Shown piece by piece: positions 1 to 11,760 of a stretch of DNA of 64,000 nt (its first letter is position 1; each line of letters starts with the position of its first letter). The translations under genes and the position numbers were made by a program. Source of the DNA: Alectoria sarmentosa (taxonomy: Eukaryota; Ascomycota; Lecanoromycetes; Lecanorales; Parmeliaceae); the NCBI GenBank assembly GCA_009733775.1, contig WOGZ01000099.1, positions 42,798 to 106,797 on the forward strand, read 5' to 3'. Under the pieces are notes generated by a model. It was given only the letters and a program-made list of their open reading frames with translations, had not been told where the DNA came from and searched no databases.

Positions 1-77
1 CCGTGAAGGGCTTGTCCAACGAGACCAAGTATTCCCACAACGCCAGCGACGCTAGCGACACCTGCGACTACGTCCAT
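1..77 (-). CDS. 5' end of a STAND/ankyrin-type protein, cut by window edge
   Basis: Reading leftwards from an ATG at 77, 25 codons stay open to the window edge. The peptide starts MDVVAGVASVAGVVGILGLV and continues GQALH. A small hydrophobic start of this type (Met-Asp, then an Ala/Val/Gly-rich helix ending near GQAL) is typical of the N-terminal domain of fungal STAND, NACHT and ankyrin-repeat proteins. That is family knowledge; the window does not show the effector or NTPase domains, so the call rests on 25 residues. The sequence to its right, up to the hairpin at 668, would be its 5' region. Confidence 0.45.
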   Translation of the reverse strand, partial: MDVVAGVASVAGVVGILGLVGQALH

Positions 78-667
78 TGTGCAACGAAAGATGGTTGTGT
101 GCTGCTTGAGAAAGTTTCAAGTGATGAATATCTGCCTCGAAATTGGTGTTGGACTCTTTGTTACGCCGTAATTCCAGGTCACCGGACACGGCAATAAGAA
201 TGCCTTGGAGCGTCGTCACGAGAAGGTGGCGCGCTTACTTTACAGCCACCGACAAGCACAGCCCTCAGCTTTGTTCACAACCATTGGCGGGGATCATGGC
301 ACAACTCTGCGCGATGCATGCAAGTCATTAGCCTTGCAGTACCTTCCCGCGGGAAGGCCGAAGAGTTATTTGTGCAAACGGCGCGCTGGAATCAAGGATT
401 CTCGGGGAGAAATTGTAGCGAGGCACTGCCTGCCTAATAGGCGCACCTACGAAGACGCACACCATCATGAGAGAGTGAAGAGACAATGGTGAATTCTAAC
501 TGTAACACAGCAGAAAAACAATCCGAGCTAGTCCGTTGCCAACATCGATGAGGCCACTTTACGGCGGACATTATATCAACTTAAATTAGTCAAGCACCGA
601 GATCTGGATTTGCTTGATCGGAAATGGTCTCATATCAAAGCAAACACCAAGGATTGACAGAATGGTA
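78..667. other. Intergenic, no supported gene
   Basis: Only short frames without recognisable domains occur here. It probably holds the promoter of the leftward partial gene that starts at 77. Confidence 0.5.
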
Positions 668-770
668 ACAAGGGGGTGTCAAAAGTCATTAGTCACCGAG
701 GTTTACCCGGCTACTGTGCGCAGCACAAAAAAATAACCTCGGTGACTAATGACTTTTGACACCCCCTTGT
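668..770. repeat. Perfect 36-bp inverted repeat with 31-base loop (MITE-like)
   Basis: Bases 668-703 and 735-770 are exact reverse complements over 36 positions; the arms begin ACAAGGGGGTGTCAAAAGTC. The loop is 31 bases. The whole unit is 103 bases with no coding content, which fits a very short non-autonomous DNA transposon (MITE) or a foldback element. A TA lies directly left of the element and another TA overlaps its right end, but a clean target-site duplication is not certain. The lack of any mismatch between arms suggests recent insertion or maintenance. Confidence 0.75.
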
Positions 771-810
771 AAGAGTCTATCAGAAGGCCCTTTCAAACTC
801 TGCCAATCAT

Positions 811-830
811 ATCTTATCTTATCTTATCTT
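811..830. repeat. Microsatellite (ATCTT)x4
   Basis: Four perfect tandem copies of ATCTT lie between the hairpin element and the start of the dienoyl-CoA isomerase gene. Confidence 0.9.
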
Positions 831-994
831 AGCGTCATTACTGTGCCAAGACCTGGAGATGATGCCGAGGTCTACACATAATCAACTGGGACATTCTTCA
901 CATCGTCTACTCTGAACAGAATGAGCATCTTCAGAATCAAACCCACAATCCTACACCCTGCTCTCTCCAACCTCACCTAATCTCTCATCCCACC

Positions 995-1921
995 ATGGCC
1001 GACCACGAAGCCCCCCCACCATGCAAGTACCTCAACCTCACCTACCCCCTCCCCTTCGTCGCCCACGTCGAGATCAACCGGCCCGAAAAGATGAATGCTT
1101 TCAAACAGGAGTAACCACCCCCCTTCAAATCCCCATCATCTCCCTCTCTCCAGCGCTAACAAGTCAACAGAATGTGGCAAGAGTTCCCTCCCCTCTTCTC
1201 CCACCTCTCCACCTCCCCCTCCACCCGCGCCATCATCCTCTCCGGCGCCGGCCCCAAAGCCTTCACCGCCGGCCTCGACGTCCAAGAAGCATCCCAAGAC
1301 TCCCCCCTCTCCCCCAACCCATCCCATTCCGCTCTCGATGGCGCGCGTACAGCAACGACGCTGCGCAGACACATTGATGCCTTCCAGGCTTGTATCACTA
1401 GCATTGAGAAGTGCGAGAAACCTATTGTAGCGGCAATACATGGCTGGTGTTTGGGACTCGGCATCGATATCAGCGTCTGCTGCGATGTGAGGATTTGCGC
1501 AAAGGATACGCGGTTCAGTGTCAAAGAGGTGGATATTGGCCTCGCGGCGGATATCGGCACATTGAGTCGGTTGCCCAAGGTGGTGCGGAGTGGTAGCTGG
1601 GTCAAGGATGTTTGTCTCAGTGCGAGGGTGTTTGGGGCGGAGGAGGCGGAGAAGGTGGGCTTTGTCAGCTGGGTGGGGAACAGTGGGGGCAAGGAAGAGG
1701 TTGTCAAGGAGGCGCTGAGGTGGGCGGAGCTGGTGGCGGGTAAGAGTCCGGTGGCAGTGCAGGGGACTAAGGAGATTTTGAACTGGAGCTGGAATCGCAG
1801 TGTGGAGGATGGGTTGAGGTATACGGGGGTTTGGAACTCGGCCATGCTGCAGAGTGAGGATACGAAGGAGGCGATGATGTCGGGGATTTCGAAGAAGAAG
1901 CCGAAGTTTGCGAAGTTGTGA
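995..1921 (+). CDS. Peroxisomal delta3,5-delta2,4-dienoyl-CoA isomerase
   Basis: Two exons, 995-1110 and 1171-1921, encode 288 residues. The 60-base intron starts GTAACC and ends CAACAG. The ATG at 995 follows a CACC context and opens the family's usual N-terminal beta strand. The protein is an enoyl-CoA hydratase/isomerase (crotonase) fold: the oxyanion-hole loop GAGPKAFTAGLD is followed by the second loop HGWCLGLGID. The segment EVDIGLAADIGTLSRLPK closely matches the ECH1-type dienoyl-CoA isomerase signature, where acidic residues shuttle the proton. The protein ends in AKL, a type 1 peroxisomal targeting signal. The enzyme moves double bonds during beta-oxidation of unsaturated fatty acids with odd-numbered double bonds. 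A general enoyl-CoA hydratase is less likely because of the DIGLAADIG segment. Confidence 0.9.
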
Positions 1922-3283
1922 TGGGTTTTATATGTTGGTGTTTATATGGAGAGTGTTTGGGCCGCCTGGGTGACTTGGGAAAGTTGAGGTGGGCCGCATG
2001 GAAAAAAGGGAAGCGAAGGGCATTCAGCCATTCAAACTTTCATTCGTCTACATCTACGGAAAATCGCATATAAATTTCTCACTACATTGTCCCGTTGCTA
2101 ACACAGACCTCGAAGCTACACATACATTTCCCACAATAGCTGTGAGCACTCACAGGTACCAATTGAATTGACAGCTTTACGTTCGGTGGCCAATGGGAAT
2201 CATACGAAGATAGCTTGCGATCTAAACAGCGACGACCCGTCCCCCATCCCCCAATGCAGCATCACGAGATGCGAACCAGATTACTGACGGAAACTTCTGC
2301 GTACCCTTGATTTCCCAAGCTGACAGGTACTCCGTATCTGAACGGCATCTACTGCAGACACTGCGAACGGATACGAAAGGGTTTTTTTGCTGACGACAAT
2401 GTCGCTTCATCGGTGAGATAATGATATGAGGACTACTCTAGGAAAGCTGCAAGAAGATGGTGGCGGGTACAGCATTAGATGTGAATCATTGGGAGTGTAA
2501 GTTTCCAAGTAGAGGTAGGTTAGACGACGCGGAATGGTGTATGTCGGAATGGTGTACTTGAATCGATTGTGACATTCGACGTTCGTGGTGGCTAATTTGG
2601 AGTATTCTGCCTGTTTTGCGGATACGTGAGCGAAGGAGAGGTCTTTTTCAAGTGTCTTTTCGGGGTGTTGATTGCAGTTCAGCTAGAGGATATGATGGGA
2701 CTCTTATGAGGGTGAGGAAAAACTGGCGTCCATCGCCCACGATCGCTTGACCGCCTCGAGCTGCTAGCCGTCCATCTACGACGCATATGTACAGAATCTG
2801 GGCGGCGACTATGAAGATACCAGTCATCCTGATCTGGCTAAAAGAAGCTTCACCGTTTCCTGTTGGGACCATCTCACACATGCTATGATTCCATCTGTTC
2901 ATCGCAGGGTTTCTACCGAGACTGCTCACGAGTGTTCTGATTGGAAAGTTAGAGGGGAAGATGCTCACAAGCACGCGTGAGTATAAGAGTCACAGCTTTA
3001 ATTTAGAAACGGATATTGCATTATTCTCAGTTGTGACGTTCAGAACCTCCCATCCCCTTGCGGCTTGTCTCAGACATGATTTCTCGACCTTTTTAACTTC
3101 CACGTTCAGAATCTTTCAAAGACCAGAGCGAATGAATGTTATCAAGAGGCTAGTCCAAGATCGGATCGATCTCGGTTATAAATTTCAATGAGTAAATCAG
3201 TGTTGTGAAGAAGGGACTGTGGACAAGAGAGAACAGATTGATAGACTTCAATCAAAGAAACGTCATTCATGGATAGCTGCTTG
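1922..3283. other. Intergenic, no supported gene
   Basis: Several frames of 60-110 codons exist on both strands (for example 2648-2974 on the minus strand) but none shows a recognisable domain or a convincing splice model. It includes the 3' region of the isomerase gene. Confidence 0.4.
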
Positions 3284-4276
3284 CTATTTGCAGACGAATC
3301 TATCGATGCAAGAAGCAAAAATGCAAGCCTCCAAATTTCCATAGCCTCCGGATCCAGAATCGCAGGCAACGCGTGTCAGCATGCTGGGTGAAGGCAGCGA
3401 TGTCTCCATAATATCCTGGACATGCCATCCTGAACATGTCTCGCTACCCACCAAATCCCACATCTGCTGAAGGGTGGCAGTGTTGTGCTCATAGGCCTTA
3501 TTCCCAAATGCTCTCTCGTACGGGTACCACCCAGGCTCCAGGTGCCCAATCTGTAGCCCGAAAAACATCGATCCCGCTTTCTTCTGCAGGAAGTTGACCA
3601 CTCGCTTCGCCATAGCAACCTGCTCATCCTAGTTGAAGAGGTGGAAGAGCATGCTTGCGAAGACGATAACAAATTTGTCGTTCAGAATCTCGAAGTTCGA
3701 GGGCTGGTCGAACAGGTTTCCGGTAAAGAATTTCGTCCTGGTGTGGTTTCGATCTGCAAAGAGATCGTGCCCGGCCTCGATGAGATCACTGATCATATCG
3801 AACGCAGACAAGCCGTCGGATTCCGCGTCCTCGATAAACGGTCTGCGTATGTTTTGCCCGAACCTACATGCCAGGTCCAGTAGCTTCTCGCGTTTTAGCA
3901 CTCGGGCTAGCATTTCCTCGTACACGGGGCTCTGGATCATGGTGCAGTCGGTGGACCATAGCAGGCCATACCTGCGGTTGAGCTCAATGTTTGGATTTTG
4001 GGAGAGTTGTACGGAGGTCGTTAGCTAGCTACTTTCTAATATTGGTATCTGGGTTTGAGAATGCACCACATCCGACCATTGCTCTGGCATCCCAACGACG
4101 GGTATCTTGCTGTGTTTCCACACCAGGTCTACGGTTTCTGGGGCGAGGGTAAGGACATTTTCTTTTTCTGTTGATCCAAACATTTCGTTTTTATTTTTCT
4201 CGTGTTCTGAATCTTCTGACATTTCTGGTCCGTCCTTTTCGTTTTCAAGCTTTCCTGACATGTTCTTTTCATCCAT
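3284..4276 (-). pseudogene. SAM-dependent methyltransferase pseudogene, two in-frame TAG stops
   Basis: One reading frame runs from an ATG at 4276 to a stop near 3284 (about 330 codons), broken by TAG at 4025-4027 and at 3629-3631. It resembles the class I methyltransferases often found in fungal meroterpenoid and polyketide clusters. An N-terminal stretch with HSKIPVVGMPEQ recalls the SKIPPEEV element of that family. Motif I reads LDLACRFGQNIRR, followed by an acidic loop and GHDLFADR. The core continues FHLFN, stop, DEQVAMAKRVVNFLQ, where relatives have Trp before DEQ, so the stop is a TGG-to-TAG change. Downstream GLQIGHLEPGWYPYE is also family-like. The region between the first stop and motif I is poorly conserved. 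No terpene cyclase or polyketide synthase is nearby, so it looks like an isolated decayed copy. Confidence 0.8.
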
Positions 4277-5927
4277 CTCGTTGGCCGTCGGGATGCGGAT
4301 CTGGTCTGTATCCCCAAGGAGATTGGCTGAGATTATGGCAGAAAGACGTGAAAATGCTGAAGAGATGCACCAGTGCGTCCGAGGGTTGTATGTATGGTGA
4401 AGGGAGTGGATCGTAAGATAACCTGAGGAAGGAGAAAATATAATGATAGAAGCTCGAAAATCGGATGCAGAGGGAAGTCATCGGGTCTGGAAAACTGTCT
4501 GCTACGAGCCCAGAACCATCATCTATGACGCCGAGAACAATAAATCTCGAAGGAGGCCACAATGTGCCAGCTTCCCGGTCATATCACCTTATCGTCGGCC
4601 AATCGACGTAATCAGACAACTTATCACACAAAAACTCTCTACCGGCATGTCTCGCCCATGGTTTTGGAATCCCGCTTCAAACATGACGAAACCCTCATCC
4701 GATTTGAGGCGACAAGTTCCGACATTGATCGAGAAGCTCTAGTAGGCCTTACATCTCCACCATGATGTTCTTGTGACTGGTCACCGAATTATCTTCCCGG
4801 GGTTTCTCGAATTTCGTCTTGGGGGAATACGATTCCGTTGGCTTTGGAGATGGTGGATTGAGACTTGATTTTTGGGTAGGTGGTTTGATTGTATGAGCGG
4901 CTGTCAGCGTGTCGTTCGTGAGGTCTCCTTAATACTTGCGTGGTGTAACATGATCAGTGTGTCAGATTTTTAGAGAGAAAGCGATTGTGTTCAGAATCCC
5001 GAAACAGATTTCGCAAAGAATGTGGGCCTGCCAGCGATGGCTGGTGCGCAATTGATTTCATATATGTTGTATTCTCTCTCCGAAATGGGTTCAGGGGGAG
5101 GTTGGCATGCTTGAGGAGTCGAGGATTCCCAACTATGAAAGGCAAGGGCATCCATCACCATATCATGCAATGTCAATCGCAAAGCGACATCATCTGCTCA
5201 CCGAGGAATCACTTTTCTGAACTGAAGAGTTGAGTGGGTGAAGTGCCGAAAGGCCCATAAACCAAAATTGCGGCTTCCTCATCTTCGTTCCTGTGCGCCC
5301 GCTTATAGCATTCAGCCTACTGGCAAGGGGAAGAAATGGCTGGCGGGTAGAATGGCATATCGAATGTCCAGTGAGATGACTTCCCTTGAAATCGAGCATG
5401 AAGGAGAGATTTTGTCTACTGAAACTTTTTTAAAGCTCCATACCGGCATTATCATTTCGAGAAAAAGCCACGAGATGACAAGGGGGGCAATTCACGGCCG
5501 CTGCTGGTTTCTGGTAGATTTGACTCGAAAAACACTCTGGGGCTAACGGTGATGGGATGGAGAAGATCGGCCAGGGGAAAAGAATCTGGGGTATTGTGGA
5601 TTTGCTGATGGAAAGGCATACGTGGGATGGGCGGAGGATTTGGTAGGGCGGGGGCGGGTAGGTGGTGTCGGGAGGGGAGGAGGGTTGGGGGTTGGGGGAA
5701 GGGGTGAGAGAGAGATTATATGTGTATTGTGCTGGGTAGAGTACGTGTTTGATGGAGTGTAGGGTCTTGTCGAGTGATAGGATGTGAAGGCTTAATTATT
5801 GCTTGATTCGCATGTATATTGACATTGACTGTGTAAATGGTATCTTATCTACGAAGACCTACGGAGAATTAATGAAAGGGCATGATGTAGACTTTCCAAA
5901 AGGGTTGATGTGGGATTCAGGGACGAG
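4277..5927. other. Intergenic, no supported gene
   Basis: About 1.65 kb without a recognisable coding region. A 102-codon plus-strand frame at 5238-5546 has no identifiable domain and no clear introns. A G-rich tract lies at 5645-5705. Confidence 0.4.
5645..5705 (+). other. G-rich tract with G-quadruplex potential
   Basis: Several runs of three to five G separated by one to six bases occur within about 60 bases, downstream of the 3' end of the leftward PLC-like gene. The spacing allows four-stranded structures on the plus strand. Function unknown. Confidence 0.5.
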
Positions 5928-7559
5928 TCATTCGAATCTGCCAGGCATCGGAGCAGAGTCTTCGATCGGCGTCTCTTTCTCTTCAACCGAAGCCTCCTGA
6001 AACGGTCGCACCAAGCTTTCTTGCCCCTGCGTATCCCGATCCGCTGCGCCCTGACCATCCGCTGAACTTATCTCTCTTAGACTGTCCACCCCCAGCCTCC
6101 TTCTCGACAACTCGATACTCGTATCCGTCGTCGCCCCGTCGATGAAATCATTCATAAGCACAATCGTCTTCTCCGCCTGCAATCTATCCAGTGCATTCGC
6201 CTTAATCCATGGTAAAGTCTGCATATCCAGCATTCCCTTCGTGCTCGTCAAACAACTCGATGCCGCGTGCGCACTCACGACACTGTACAATAAGACCTCT
6301 TTGATACTCTGCGATGTCGCTTGGCATTGGAGAACGGTTATGTCGGTCGATTCTTGACCGGCGGTGTTCATGGATTCGAAGCGCGCGAGTATGGGATCCG
6401 CTTTCAAGGTGGCGTAGGCTGCTGCGGTCCAGGAGTCGTATTTCTCGGCCATGATTACGACGATGAGACGCTGACCCGTCGAGCGGAGGGTATCGATGGG
6501 CTTGCTGAAGCATTCGCGGTGGCCCCAGGTCAGTTTGGCGTTTTGGGCAGTGGCGCATGCGGAGTTGAGGGCCTGGTGGATTTCTTCTTCGGTGGGCTTC
6601 TTGCACTCTTTGATTATGTTGTCGTAGCGGATGTGGACCGTGACTATTTCTGTCGGATTTGCGTCCAGAAATTGAACTTGAGAATCGAGGAACTCGTCAA
6701 AGGCTAGCCCGGGGATACATGCATGCTGGAAGTAGAACTTGTTGGGTAGCTTTGATACTTCCTGGAATGCGGGCAGGAGCTCTGCGGGACGAAACTCAAA
6801 GTACCGTGCTCCAAGGGCAAGCATTACTGGAACCTGCTTTTTCTGCGTGATGGATACGCCGTACACGATATTCGGGAGCATGTGTACAAGTGCTTCGTCG
6901 GGAATGTGAGGGAAGTGGTGCAGTCCGGGCACGATCTTGCGCAATTCGGCTACCATGTCGCTATTGACCGAAGAGAGCACTGCATCCGCTTGCTGCATGC
7001 TATTCATCCCGTTATCATGCGGTGCGGCGAGCACGAAGCGTGAGAAGGGATGCTGGGCTTGTGGTGAGCCGGGCGGAGCGACGGCGCCCATCCAGGCTTT
7101 GTTACTGGTAGAGCAGATGGTCACGTAGCACTGATCGTGATCAGTGAGACCGGCTTCGCCATGGCCGGCGTCGTAAAAGCCGAATGTGATAATCACAGCG
7201 TCCGTGACAATCGGGGCGAATTCGGCCTATCTCTCGTCAGCAAGTATTTGGCTGTACGCATGTTTTTGAAAAGGTAAGCCTACGGTGGAAGTCATGCTCC
7301 CGCCTTCCATATTGCCAGTCAGGCTATTGATATCATTGTATTTGCTGCCGACAATGTTGCCGTCGGGATCGAAGGCTTTCCATTCGAAGCGGCCGGTGTA
7401 ATGACTGAAGCCTTCGATGTTGGATGAATCGACTTGAAGATCTTTGGAAGCGAAATTGTCCGTGGCGGTGTTTCGGACCGAATTTTTGGGAACGGTAAAT
7501 TCGACTTGATAGCCTTCGACAGAGATGTAGCTGTACACGGTAATGCCTTTGCTGGGCAT
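5928..7559 (-). CDS. PLC-like phosphodiesterase (PI-PLC X-domain type), 524 aa
   Basis: Exons 7559-7284 and 7226-5928 join through a 57-base intron with donor GTAGGC, branch GCTGAC and acceptor ATAG. An N-terminal 90-100 residue beta-rich region of unknown type precedes a PLC-like phosphodiesterase fold. The first catalytic-type His lies in LAAPHDNGMNS (about residue 162), the strand motif in ARYFEFRP (about 233), and the second His in FYFQHACIPG (about 260). Bacterial PI-PLC and fungal relatives use two His residues for acid-base cleavage of phosphodiesters, so activity is plausible. There is no signal peptide and no clear membrane segment, so it is probably intracellular. The C-terminus is acidic and low in complexity. 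The substrate cannot be read from the sequence. It is divergent from the NACHT gene that starts at 8203. Confidence 0.75.
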
Positions 7560-8202
7560 CTTGTCGGAAATTGGCTGGCTTAGAGGTACAAGCGGAAGAA
7601 TTGATAATGTGATGAGAAGATGGAGTGACTCGTAAATCTAAAAAGTGAGGAGGACAATGAGTAGGATCGGCTAAAGAAATGGAGAAGAATGTTACATATG
7701 TTACATGTGTCGTATAACGATACATACTTTACGCATCCCACCATGATTCCAACCGCGGGGGCAAGCGCGAAGCTACGTACTACAGGGGTCATATAGCGTA
7801 ATACGGTCGCGGCCCGGATGATGAAACCATCTTAGCGTTCAGTAATGGTGTATCGCGTAACATGTTGCCTGAAAGAAGATAGGTAATTTTAACCGTGGCA
7901 ACAATCTTACGTGACCAAAAACTGGTGAGTGAATGTAGTTATCATACCTGTGCAATGTACAGCCAGCAGGAACTCCAAGTTATGCTTGACTAGCCAGATG
8001 AAGCAGGTGCTTCAAAATCTGACTACTTTCGGACTAGGGTGCTGGTCAGCAATTGATTCAAGTCAGAACTAATTTTCACAAGTCATCTCTTACACTACCG
8101 TCCGCAACTTCATCATCTCTCCTTTCATATCACTTGAGAAGCTTGCCTTCTTCTCTCGGTCAAGAAAGTCAAGAGATCAGGAGCAGATTCGGAGTAGTCA
8201 CG
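7560..8202. promoter_or_regulatory. Divergent intergenic region (PLC-like / NACHT genes)
   Basis: The two flanking genes are transcribed away from each other, so their promoters must lie in these 643 bases. A pyrimidine-rich stretch precedes the ATG at 8203. The frame continues open upstream of that ATG to 8053, but the family start MDPLTAFSLACGVIQ fits 8203. Confidence 0.5.
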
Positions 8203-11200
8203 ATGGACCCCCTCACAGCTTTCAGCCTTGCCTGCGGGGTAATCCAGGTCGTCGACTTCAGCACAAAGACCTTGATGAAATGCAAGGAGATTTACAACGA
8301 CGGTTCATTGTCCGAGTACCAAGAACTTGAAGACTTAACCAGCCACCTTGTCGATGTTCGAGCTGGCCTCGATCTTGCGAGCTCCCATCAAAGTGCCGAA
8401 AGCATTCACAACCCCGACGATCGGAGCGTTTTGGAATTAGCCGAGAAGTGCTCTGCGACAGCTGACCAGCTGAATGAAAAACTTCACTCGCTGAAGATTG
8501 AGGGGCCGCGGAAAAGGCGGCAGGCCATCTTGAAGATCGTCAAGCTTCTTTGGGAAAAGGGCGAGATACAAGACATCCAGAAGCGGCTAGAGGGCTATCG
8601 AAACGTGCTAGACACCAAGATCTTAATCTATCTGAGGTATGCATGATTTCATTGCCCAGCAGGCAGCGCATGTTACCTGAGGCTTATGCTTCCCGATCTT
8701 TGCGCGAACAGACAGCGTTTCGACTTGGCTTCTCTAGAACATAGCAAGGAATTCCAAGATCTAGACCAAAAAATTCAGAAACTTATCAACGATATCTCTC
8801 AAGGGCCGAAGACTTTCGAAGAGCTCAAGGACCTCATTCAAACTGAATATGAGAAGTCTAGGGAGCACGTTGGCAACGAGTTCCAAGAGCACGAAAGACG
8901 GCTAGCGGACGAGGAACACCGGAGACGGCTTCTTGAGAGTTTATCGTTTGACGAGATTCTTAGCCGTGAAGAAACGATTGCCGAAGCCCATAGCAAGACA
9001 TTTCAGTGGATATTCGATAGATCCGGCCAGGCTGTGCGTCCTTGGGACAATTTTAGTGCTTGGCTTGAGAGTGGTGAGGGTATCTATTGGATCAGCGGCA
9101 AAGCAGGTTCAGGAAAATCGACACTGATGAGCCTTCTATGTCAGGACCAGCGAACAATAGACGCGCTGACAGCCTGGTCCAGCACGAAAGACATACTTAT
9201 GCCCAGGTTTTTCTTCTGGAGTGGAGGGACAACGGTGCAGAAGAGTCTCGAGGGGTTACTGCGATCGCTCCTCTGGCAGATCTTAAACGAATGCCCTGAG
9301 TTAAGCATTCATATATCTAATATTAGAGCAGGACCAGAGCGGAATAGAATCATTTCTCGTGAACACGGTCCAATCGGGGCCTGGACAAAGCGTCGACTTC
9401 AAAAGGCGTTCCTAGAGGCGATGGACCAGCTACAGGGTTCATGTCGCCTGTGTTTCTTCATCGATGGGCTGGACGAGTTTGATGAAGACGAAGATGACTT
9501 GATCACGTTGGTTCAAGGTATTGCGTCAAGCACTGGCGTCAAGGTCTGCTCGTCAAGTCGACCATACAAAGTGTTCGAGGATGCTTTTGGATCTTCAGCA
9601 AAGCTCCGGTTACAAGACTTGACATACAGAGATATTCGGCGATACGTGACCGATAAGTTTCAAGGCGTACCTCAATTGAAGTCAATGACATCAGAAAACA
9701 AACGCGAGATGGACGAATTGAGAGAGCAAATAGTGACCAGAGCGGAGGGAGTCTTTTTGTGGGTCTCGTTAGCTATAAAGGATCAGATTCGCGGTCTCAG
9801 AAACGAGGATAGCCCCAAATTGTTGCAAGAAAGACTTGCATCTTTGCCAAGCGAGGTTGAAGGTATTTATCTCCGCATGCTGCTTCATATCGATAGACCC
9901 TATCGACAAGAAGCATCGCGATTCCTCCAGATGGCTTTGCACGAACCGTGGTTAAGCCTCTTTGAGCACGCGCTTGCGTCTTACAAGAGGCTAGAAATGA
10001 TGCTCTTATCTGTTGATGAAACTTCCGAACGAGAACTGCTTTCACTGTGTCAATCGACCCGGAACAGGATCATGGTAACCTGCGTTGGGTTTCTTGAGGT
10101 GCATGAGCCCCGAACAAGGGAAGTGGAAAGTGGGACCCCCAGCCACTGGAGCAGCGAATTAGACTCTCAGCAGCTAGAGGCTGACCCAGACGATAATCTA
10201 TCAGCTTTAGACTCTGAAAGGGAAATTATAGACGATTCTGACGGTGAACAAGAGAGAGGGTTGCCAAATCCGGAGGCCGACACCCACAACCCGAATTCAA
10301 CTGAGCTCACAAACGTCCAGGCCTTGGTTGTGGAATTGACTACCAAGGTCAATTTCGTCCATCGCACGGCCATTGATTTCTTAACAGTGTCTGACAAAGG
10401 GAGGGAGTTTCTGCACGCCAATTCGTCGCCAGACTTTGATCCTCAGGTGTTGTATATCAAGGCTTCACTTGGGAAGCTGAGACTGACGCGGCACACAAAG
10501 GTGCCTGTTTATTACCAAGGGAGCATAGATTATATTATGGAAAGCGTAGCCTTAGCCGAGGATCGTACTGGAACGGCGCAAACCAGACTATGTGAGCTTG
10601 TAGACCAAACCATGTCAAGTTTAGACCATGGGCATCCGGACTGGCGTCCAAACTCTCACTGGTGTGCACGATGGGGAAAGCTGGCGAGACTTCAAGAAGA
10701 TCGAGAACAGGACAAATCATGTTCGAGTACGATGACAAGTTCTCGATCAAGCTCGAGGGACTCATTTTACTCCACTTTGAGCGAGCCTACTACCCGAGAC
10801 GATTCCAATACCGCGCTGACGACACCATTAGGTTTCCTGAGTTTTGCAGCTTCACACGGTCTCTGTCACTATGTAGAGCAACAGCTCGATTGCCGGGAGA
10901 AGAGCGGTGGTCCAGAAACATTGGACTACTTGTTATGGTACTCTACAATCTCCATTTATCATAGCTCGAATGGGTACTCCCCACATACTAGGGTCTTGAA
11001 AGTTGTGACTGAGCTCCTGAGACGAGGTGCTAACCCGAACACGGAGATTCTCAAAAGGACGATATGGGAGGAATTTCAGGGACTCATGCTTTTTCACCTG
11101 GGCGATGTGAGCAGAATTCATCTTCCCTCCAACATTTGGGATAATGTCACGCCGGCTATCAGTGCTTTTCTTGAGTGCGGGGCAGATGTTCATGCAATTT

Positions 11201-11760
11201 GGACTTACCATATCAGCCGTGTGATGTACCTGGGTTCCCGTCGGGATGAAGCCATTCTTCCACTTGAGAACATAGCTAGGATGTGTTCATTTGATATACA
11301 GGTATCAGCTCTATCCGTAATTCAATTATGTCTGAGATCGGAGCCGGTGTTTCCTCGTATCTGGGAGATGTGCCTTGCCAGGGGCGCTCTCTCGCATTCA
11401 AAGTGTACGATTCTCGAGGTCATTTCCTTTGATGATGAGAGGCATACAGAATATAGGAAACGGTACGAGCTATCTGAGCAGGAATCAAACGACTTCCTTG
11501 AGTTGTTCGAGCAATATATGGTATTTTGCGAAACCGGGCAATATGTGGACTTAAGGCGTCGGATCATGGAGTTCTACGACATGCTCGACAAAGTTCGTCC
11601 TTACTCATCGACATCTTGCTTCAATAATATTTATCTACCAGCTGACAAGCGAGGATCTGAGTGGAGCACATATACTTCCCGATTCCAGCCCGGCACTCCG
11701 GGTATCGAGAGAGCCAAAGCCGACGATCGCCAAAAGTACTCCGAAGCACGTTCTTCATGA
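8203..11760 (+). CDS. NACHT-domain STAND (NLR-like) protein, 1160 aa
   Basis: Exons 8203-8636 and 8712-11760 join through a 75-base intron (GTATGC...AACAG), giving the family-typical junction LRQRFDLAS. The N-terminus MDPLTAFSLACGVIQVVDFS is the helical domain common to fungal NLR-like proteins. A coiled segment rich in Glu, Arg and Lys follows (about residues 150-230). The NACHT NTPase shows Walker A GKAGSGKST near residue 272 and Walker B LCFFIDGLDEFD near 390. After an acidic linker, the C-terminal third holds weak ankyrin-like pieces (LLRRGANPNTE, FLECGADVHAI) but no clear repeat array. Such proteins act in fungal non-self recognition and programmed cell death; the ligand is unknown. All key NTPase residues are present, so the gene looks functional. 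Confidence 0.85.

Noticed and set aside
205..492. 95-codon plus-strand frame
   Set aside because: No domain, no splice structure, and overlaps the 5' region of the leftward STAND-type start.
1156..1845. 229-codon minus-strand frame
   Set aside because: Exact shadow of the dienoyl-CoA isomerase, which has motifs, an intron and a PTS1 signal.
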